The notes beneath the pieces were generated by a model. That model was not told the DNA's origin, searched no databases, and worked only from the letters and a program-made list of their open reading frames with translations. Source: Bimastos eiseni (taxonomy: Eukaryota > Annelida > Clitellata > Crassiclitellata > Lumbricidae). Taken from it: 64,000 bases of DNA. The DNA lies in NCBI GenBank assembly GCA_959347315.1, contig OY365822.1:10454530-10518529 (forward strand), written 5' to 3'. A program made the position numbers and the translations under genes. Below, piece after piece: positions 59,619 through 64,000 of the stretch; the first letter of the stretch is position 1; the number at the start of each line of letters is the position of its first letter.

Positions 59619-62600
59619 TATATGTATGTATGTATATCTCACAACTTATAGTGCTTTCATGTTATTTTTTAAATAAATCATTGACGATGTATGCATTGTA
59701 TAACCCTCTGGTGACTATGGATCAGATTGTTCTATTTTGTGTGGCACGGTGACCTATAGATTAGAGCGGTCGGTCTGCAGATAGTACTGGTTCTATTTTC
59801 ATCCGTGGCCAGGGGCGGTGATCCCAAGGAGTTCGAGGGGGACAAATCCCCCCACCTTTTACATAGATGGGACAATTTATATGTGTGCCGCCACATTTCC
59901 TACTGCCCTCATTATGTGTTCCCCCACTTGTCAAGAGAGATCGCTGCCTCTGTCCGTGGCAGTCACTGTGTAGGGACCTTGAGCATTGCATGTCCTTCAT
60001 ACACAATTACACTGTCGAGACATGTACACCTGTGAGCTCTGGGAAACTTAGGAAAAAGGGTGATATCAAAGGCAGCTGTATTGTATTGTATCCTGATCCG
60101 TGTCCCTGTGTGGTGTCATTATTATTACTATTGCAACGTTTATTATTATCTTTAAATTATTATTGGTTATTATGTTGTTCTTATATAATTTTAAGGTGCC
60201 TGAAAAATTCGTGATTATAATTAAATTTTAATGCAGAAGATCCATTCCAAAGGGCAAGAGCAAAAATCAAGAGAGAGTAGCTTGTTATATCGGGAAGGAA
60301 TTGTTTTTGCTGGAATTAGTTATTATGATTTGTAGATTGTCTGAGGTTAGAATGATCCCTTGTAGGGAGTAAAGTGCAGCCATGTGACTTTCGACAAAGG
60401 TGGAAAAGATGTTGAGATTGGAAGTGTACCTCTTGTCTTCTGAGAGTTTTGAGACGAATAATTATGCTCTCCTGGCATCTTTTTGGGCCGTACATTCTTA
60501 GAACTACATTGCCTAATAGAAATGTTGCATGTAACACAGCACAATTAGCAGCAGATGTCTTGAGATTGGACTGAGAGTGCTGATGGTATTGTATTTTGGG
60601 TTAACAGATTTAAATATATTTGTTCATGATGACAGTTAACACAACATGGGCTTGAACAGAAAGCACCTCTTATTAGATATCTAGAAGGGGTGCTATATCA
60701 ATGCATCACATTATAAATGTTATTTATATGCATGTGATTATAGAATGTCCATGGATGCTGGTGTTAATCGGAAGCACTCTTGTCGCCTTGAAACTCGCCA
60801 CTGGGTCATCACCGACAGCAACGGAAAGACGACCAGAGTGGATGGACCTGGAGTTATAGGTCAGCAGACTGGTTACTTTGCTATATCAAGTTTCATTGAC
60901 TAAACGATTAAACTTTTAAACTATTTTTTTATCGATTCTCTTGGCACAGAGCAAACATAGCAAGATGTGATGTGTAGCTGATGAGTCCATAGTAGATTAT
61001 CTGGTCTCTAACTATCAAGCGATAGAATGTGTAGCTTCCAATCCTCTTATTGGCGGTACCAAGCAAGCAGGACTTACTCTCTTTAGGTTTTCCCTTTGAG
61101 CCATTGTTTCTGCATTCTCCTGTTCATATATTAAATACTGATTTGTCTTGGTCTCAATAAAAAAACTTGAACTTGAAATTGGTCTTTCGAAAGAGGGTCA
61201 TTAGTGTGAGCTTGTTATACAGAAGCTTTGTAGTATATTTCACCATTCTCCTTCTCAGTGACTTGTAACAGAGGCTTTTCAGTCCTTTCTCCAGCCATCT
61301 GTTCTTGTTCTGTTCATGATTGAAGGTTGTCGTCATGTTGGATTTTGGTTCTCTACTTTCCTGTGAAATCAGAACTCTGAAAATTTCTGTTGAGTGTTGC
61401 TATCTAATTAATTACCGATGATAAGTAATAAGATGATGGAATATTTATCATCTGTGTCGTAGATTGACTCTAGAGTTTTCATCCTGAATTAGGAGACTCA
61501 TCTTTCAGTCACAGCATAAGCACAGCTATTGTACATGTGATCACCATTCATCTAGCGCCTTTTCAACCCAGGAGTCATCAGAGGAGCTTCTGACCTCGCA
61601 ACCAAAAACCAAGATTGTACAGAGTGGTTTACATGTCGTAGGTTGCTAGGTGAGGGGGCCCAAGGAAGAAATGGATGGATGAGATACAAGAAAGAACAGT
61701 CCTGAGTGATTCTGGAGGAATAAAGGGACGTGACCTCGGAGAGAAAGCAACTGAGAAGGCTTATAGTGACGGTCGCTGAGTTCAACTCAAAGCACAAGGT
61801 GAGGTGTGACAGTAGTTAGGCTTTTGTGCTGCACTGTGGAAGTTCAGGTGAGGGGAGCAACAAGATCATACAATGGATCAAGGGAATCTATGGCCAAGAC
61901 TTAAAAAGAATGAACAGGACTGTATGAAAGCGTGACCTCTCCGGATTCTGACCTAGCACCAGAACGAAAAGAGAGGCTTGGCTATTTAGATGGACTTAAT
62001 TTGGCATAGCGCCGGTGAATAAGCTGGTGTCAATGACATTGCTTTTTGTGGGCACTTAGAAATTTGAGGATATATACATTACATTACAGTGCAAAACACA
62101 CACTTGCTTGGTGAGTCCCAGTGTAACAGTCTGGGCTTGTGCTGTCATTGGTAAGTCAGACCATCAAGACTGTTCTTGCTTTAAGGCACATGATGCCTGT
62201 TTAATGATCCTGTGGCTTATGCCTCTGGTGTACTTCTATAGGTGAATATCCAGTGATGAAACCGGGCTCTGAATATCATTACATCAGCTGCACAAACTTT
62301 CAGAGTGAAAGAGGCCAAATGAGTGGCACCTACACCTTCCGTAACTTTGCAACCTGTGAGTGTCTACAGTTTATTTACTCTGACTTTCTATATCTGCTTA
62401 TATATTATAGGCCAGAGGTGTAAAACCTTTTTTTAATGGTGGACCATTGGCAACGTTTTCTGGAAAATGGGCCAGGATGCTAAATGCACCTGAGCAAAAC
62501 AGGGGTTGGGATCTGGGAGAGGGTGCAGAGAACACATCCCAAGAAAATTTATGCAAACTAATTCTGAAATGGGTCACTTTCTAGTATGCAAACAGTTAAA

Positions 62601-63714
62601 TTAGCCATTAAAGTGACATTAAAATTTGTATTATCAAATTGTGTAGTCTTTAGCCAAGACTTGACGGGCCATAAAAACATCATTGGTGGACCGGCAAGTT
62701 CTTTGACACTTCTGCTATAAGCGAAAACACATAGGGAGAAGGTTATGCCCAATGTTCACGACTGCATGTAATTTCTGGTACAACTACATAGTCTTACATC
62801 TGTAGAAGCTGTATATTATACCCTAGTCTTGTTTCCTATTAAATCTTGCTGGACACTGCAGAATCTAGGTATCCCGCTCTGTAACACAGTTATTCCATAA
62901 AGACCGATGGTATAGCTAATTTCATTGGGGTTGAAACAAGAATGTTAAACAGGTTCATTCAATCAAATATCTTGTAACTAGGTTCCGGTGTGCCAACCTG
63001 GACTTGATAATAAAAGAAAATCATCATCATTCCAAAATCACATTCATTAAGTGTAAAACAACCTAGGATCTGTTATAACAATTCGATAAGCAAAGTGAAC
63101 AGAAGAACAGCTTGTGTCTTTCAGCGAAGTTCACAGAGGCGGCGATCCCAAGGGGTCGTAGGGACAAGGCCTTTTACGGAGAGAGGACACATTATAAGTT
63201 TCTCCCTCGCCTTTCTTACCCCTCTCATTGGGTGGCCCCCACCTCTCAAACGAGATTGACGCCTCTGCAAGTTCATACAATAGCAGTACTTAGTAATTTG
63301 TTCTATTGTGGATGTCTTCAAAAAGGATGGGAAGGATATTGATATTGTCAATTCGGTGAGGCCAGTATTGCAGATGTGATGCGGGTGTGGGGCTGAAGAG
63401 TAATGGATAACACACTGGGATTCAACACTGAGGAAGTGAGTTTGCTTCCCATAACCACATAAGGTTGACTAGTCCTTTCACTAAATGGTGGCATTGATTA
63501 AGTCAGATGTGATTAGCGCCTTGCATGGCTGCCAATAGTTCGACTCCTGTAATAACTTGTCATCATTCGCTCTCACCCTCGCTCGTTCATCTAATCACAT
63601 GTTAATCGGTGTTTACATGCTTTGATTTTAGCGGAGGCATTAGACGTGGAGGTTCCCGTCTTCCACATGGAGTGTCCACCCATCCTAACCTTTAATGAAC
63701 CTAATAACAGATGA
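45887..63714 (+). CDS. FBXO3: F-box only protein 3 orthologue, 11 coding exons
   Basis: Substrate-recognition subunit of an SCF (SKP1-CUL1-F-box) ubiquitin ligase, nuclear and cytoplasmic (family knowledge). Coding exons: 45887-45981, 46574-46663, 47724-47878, 49693-49810, 51932-51998, 52770-52950, 54570-54666, 59407-59529, 60744-60859, 62242-62355, 63632-63714. They sum to 1239 nt (412 aa plus stop) and all phases agree; every intron is GT-AG. Start: ATG at 45887 followed by an acidic leader and then the F-box. Order: F-box (about 11-55), SUKH/Knr4-like region (about 60-235), ApaG domain (about 265-400). Human FBXO3 is 471 aa and ends in a long acidic tail; here the protein stops about 13 residues after the last ApaG strand (NEPNNR, then TGA). 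The short C-terminus could be a real difference or a missed alternative last exon outside the window. Confidence 0.95.
47327..47627. mobile_element. hAT-type MITE in FBXO3 intron 2
   Basis: Starts CAGCAGTTCTCAACCTGTGG and ends GGATAAGAACTGCTG, with GGTCGC motifs inside, the arrangement of Charlie-like hAT MITEs. Flanking octamers CCACAGAC and CCATAGAC match at 7 of 8. Confidence 0.87.
48791..48925. mobile_element. hAT MITE, 'CAGAGGCGG' family, copy 1 (FBXO3 intron 3)
   Basis: Starts CAGGGATGGCGATCCC and ends GATTGCCACCTCTG, imperfect inverted repeats with the hAT-type CAG start. Flanking octamers TGTGAGTG and TATGAGTG match at 7 of 8 bases. The interior is C-rich (CCCCCCACCTTTTAC and similar), shared with copies 2-4. 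Confidence 0.85.
49105..49545 (+). mobile_element. L2/CR1-like LINE 3' end, longest copy (FBXO3 intron 3)
   Basis: LHWLPLPQRIAYRVSAKVW and CHCGTAPIYFQELC match the ORF2 C-terminal region 5' of the AFSxxGP block; frameshifts follow. The tail is GGAACGCCTCTGAGTAGA, TCTTGAAGAGCACTATATTA and (TTGA)n. About 440 bp, so more of ORF2 survives here than elsewhere. Confidence 0.85.
49976..50186 (-). mobile_element. tRNA-derived SINE, copy 5 (FBXO3 intron 4)
   Basis: Reverse orientation: complement of GGCAATATCAAATTTC at the low end, GACCTTGAGCAAGTCCTTC body, and a degraded B box (GGGTTTAATCC) and GATTGGTTAGAGCAG head at the high end. Confidence 0.85.
52450..52700 (+). mobile_element. L2/CR1-like LINE 3' end, degraded (FBXO3 intron 5)
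   Basis: HAFSIMGPSMW block is readable, then TGATAGCACTTCTGAATAGC and AAGCACTTTTAAAATTC as the tail. Confidence 0.7.
53365..53690 (-). mobile_element. L2/CR1-like LINE 3' end (FBXO3 intron 6)
   Basis: Reverse copy: minus strand reads KVSSVWNNHPSDLPSIP and an LF-rich end, then the tail complement (ATTTATATGGCGCCTCTTCA). Confidence 0.78.
53697..53835 (+). mobile_element. tRNA-like SINE, third family
   Basis: TAGTGGTTTGTGTGCTTGAC and GGGGTTCAAATGCCCACC form A- and B-box-like words; the body ends in ACTAGGATATTATAAAG. It abuts a LINE end in FBXO3 intron 6. Confidence 0.55.
53880..54215 (-). mobile_element. L2/CR1-like LINE 3' end (FBXO3 intron 6)
   Basis: Reverse copy: ATGTAGCACCTCTTCAGCG tail complement, then minus-strand [16 protein letters not shown] (GGAGAT)n stretch at 54092-54158 lies inside. 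Confidence 0.75.
54286..54445. mobile_element. hAT MITE, 'CAGAGGCGG' family, copy 2 (FBXO3 intron 6)
   Basis: Starts CAGGAATGGTGATCC and ends GATCGCCGCCTCTG. The target duplication GATGCTAT is perfect on both sides (54278-54285 and 54446-54453). A run of about 18 C is expanded relative to the other copies, making this copy longer (160 bp). Confidence 0.9.
54938..55078 (-). repeat. LTR-like direct repeat, left copy
   Basis: About 140 bp similar to 58490-58645 in the same orientation, with small indels. Together they bracket the gypsy remnants. Confidence 0.6.
56985..57690 (-). pseudogene. Ty3/gypsy reverse transcriptase and RNase H remnants
   Basis: On the minus strand, 57690-57480 reads RLLPFGLNT, NEDFQTSLNQALGNLDSIL and an ANDIL block where VDDIL (the catalytic DD) is expected. 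Further down, 57135-56985 reads GTEQDRRFTEFKRLVTQAPI and MYYDANN, the start of the RNase H domain. Stops and frameshifts separate the pieces; the second catalytic Asp region is altered. Non-functional. Confidence 0.8.
58490..58645 (-). repeat. LTR-like direct repeat, right copy
   Basis: Partner of 54938-55078. The divergence (roughly one change per 8-10 bases by eye) fits an old insertion. Confidence 0.6.
59560..59635. repeat. (AT)n then (GTAT)n, directly after FBXO3 exon 8
   Basis: About 15 AT units then GTAT units, starting 30 bp from the donor of exon 8. Confidence 0.93.
59739..60095 (+). mobile_element. tRNA-derived SINE, copy 6, split by a MITE
   Basis: GTGTGGCACGGTGACC head and TAGATTAGAGCGGTCGG, then the MITE at 59810-59952, then AGTCACTGTGTAGGGACCTT and a tail GGTGATATCAAAGGCAGC followed by GTATT repeats. 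Confidence 0.87.
59810..59952. mobile_element. hAT MITE, 'CAGAGGCGG' family, copy 3, nested in a SINE
   Basis: Starts CAGGGGCGGTGATCCC and ends GATCGCTGCCTCTG, 143 bp. A perfect octamer duplication TCCGTGGC flanks it (59802-59809 and 59953-59960). Removing the element and one octamer restores a continuous tRNA-derived SINE, which proves both the boundaries and the order of insertion. Confidence 0.93.
60640..60715 (+). mobile_element. LINE tail fragment next to FBXO3 exon 9
   Basis: AAAGCACCTCTTATTAGATA, CTAGAAGGGGTGCTATATCA. About 30 bp upstream of exon 9, so it may overlap the acceptor's branch region. Confidence 0.6.
61545..61850 (-). mobile_element. L2/CR1-like LINE 3' end (FBXO3 intron 9)
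   Basis: Reverse copy: TCTAGCGCCTTTTCAACC tail complement; minus strand SFLYLIHPFLPWAPSPSN and SVQSWFLVARSEAPL. Confidence 0.65.
62413..62714. mobile_element. hAT-type MITE in FBXO3 intron 10, related to 21649-21957
   Basis: Starts CAGAGGTGTAAAACC and ends TTCTTTGACACTTCTG. Flanking octamers TTATAGGC and CTATAAGC match at 6 of 8, so it is older. It contains GGGCCAGGATGCTAAATGCAC and GATCTGGGAGAGGGTG in the same order as the intron 18 copy. Confidence 0.75.
63134..63267. mobile_element. hAT MITE, 'CAGAGGCGG' family, copy 4 (FBXO3 intron 10)
   Basis: Starts CAGAGGCGGCGATCCC and ends GATTGACGCCTCTG, 134 bp. Flanking octamers GAAGTTCA and CAAGTTCA match at 7 of 8. Its first bases look closest to the family's ancestral terminus. 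Confidence 0.88.
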
Positions 63715-64000
63715 AAGGAACAATGAACAATCATCGAATTAGGTTCAGTGCTTTATGTCACTCAAGGATTTGATGGAAAAATGAACTCGGCCGAAAGGCA
63801 CAAGTGTTCTACTGTTAATTTTGTTTATCTTATTGTTATGTCGTATCATACGTTCTGTTACGATTAATCAATGTGACTTTGGAATGAACCTGCATTCTTG
63901 TTTCACTCCCGAAAATTTATTGACCCTTTCGATATATCCGGCATCCCAAAAAAATTATAATCCCTTATACATCGGATTAATCCAGCGGCATAACATGAAC
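63715..64000 (+). other. FBXO3 3' UTR or downstream flank
   Basis: Follows the FBXO3 stop. No poly(A) signal AATAAA is visible before the window ends, so the 3' UTR probably continues. Confidence 0.5.

Larger units (their letters stand above)
54570..63714 (+). other. FBXO3: FBXO3 exons 7-11: ApaG domain and C-terminus
   Basis: Exon 7 reads GRGYLDWFSKFAQELA. Exons 8-11 form the ApaG fibronectin-like domain: VAVTHNVRVSVATAFI, CRLETRHWVITDSNGKT, GPGVIGEYPVMKPGSEY, GQMSGTYTF and VPVFHMECPP. The G-P-G-V-x-G-E-x-P-x-x-x-P-G signature of ApaG is intact. Exon 11 ends at TGA 63712-63714. I see no AATAAA in the remaining 286 bases. Confidence 0.93.

Overview
This is animal nuclear DNA, probably from a marine invertebrate; I cannot fix the phylum. 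Two multi-exon metazoan genes with GT-AG introns can be rebuilt exon by exon in frame. They lie head to head. The introns and flanks are full of microsatellites, tRNA-derived SINEs, 3' ends of an L2/CR1-like LINE, and many short DNA transposons whose target-site duplications can still be read. Nothing is prokaryotic: there are no operons, ribosome binding sites, CRISPR arrays or terminators.

Layout. Bases 1-15.8 kb are gene-poor: simple repeats (ATGT, CAC, CATA, GAT, AATC, CATC, GAA), one hAT MITE with a perfect 8-bp target duplication, a decayed hAT transposase end, one element with unusual duplicated-motif inverted repeats, and a few clusters of promoter-like motifs without a confident gene. 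Bases 15,821-42,774 (minus strand) hold an INPP5B/OCRL-type inositol polyphosphate 5-phosphatase: 26 coding exons, 888 codons, PH-like, 5-phosphatase, ASH and RhoGAP-like regions in order. Bases 42.8-45.9 kb are the divergent intergenic space, with a 686-bp Merlin element and a Harbinger-like MITE. Bases 45,887-63,714 (plus strand) hold an FBXO3 orthologue: 11 coding exons, 412 codons, F-box, SUKH/Knr4-like and ApaG regions. Its introns carry a four-copy hAT MITE family and a decayed Ty3/gypsy element.

Main observations. (1) The INPP5B gene appears to contain three minor-spliceosome (U12-type) introns, one of them an AT-AC intron with ATATCCTTT donor, TTCCTTGAC branch site and AC acceptor; the frame closes only if that intron is spliced this way. 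(2) Two TIR elements share internal 35-37 bp tandem repeats, and in each the inverted repeat itself is a direct duplication of a 16-18 bp motif; one has perfect 33-bp TIRs and sits inside the AT-AC intron. (3) A 21-bp minisatellite next to exon 12 repeats a strong 5' splice site consensus and so forms a run of decoy donors beside the real one. (4) Nested insertions can be dated relative to each other from exact target duplications.

The two proteins have separate jobs: phosphoinositide dephosphorylation in endocytic and ciliary traffic (INPP5B/OCRL), and substrate recognition for an SCF ubiquitin ligase (FBXO3). I see no functional link beyond their divergent arrangement. All exon boundaries come from reading frame, splice consensus and remembered family similarity; no alignment or transcript was available.
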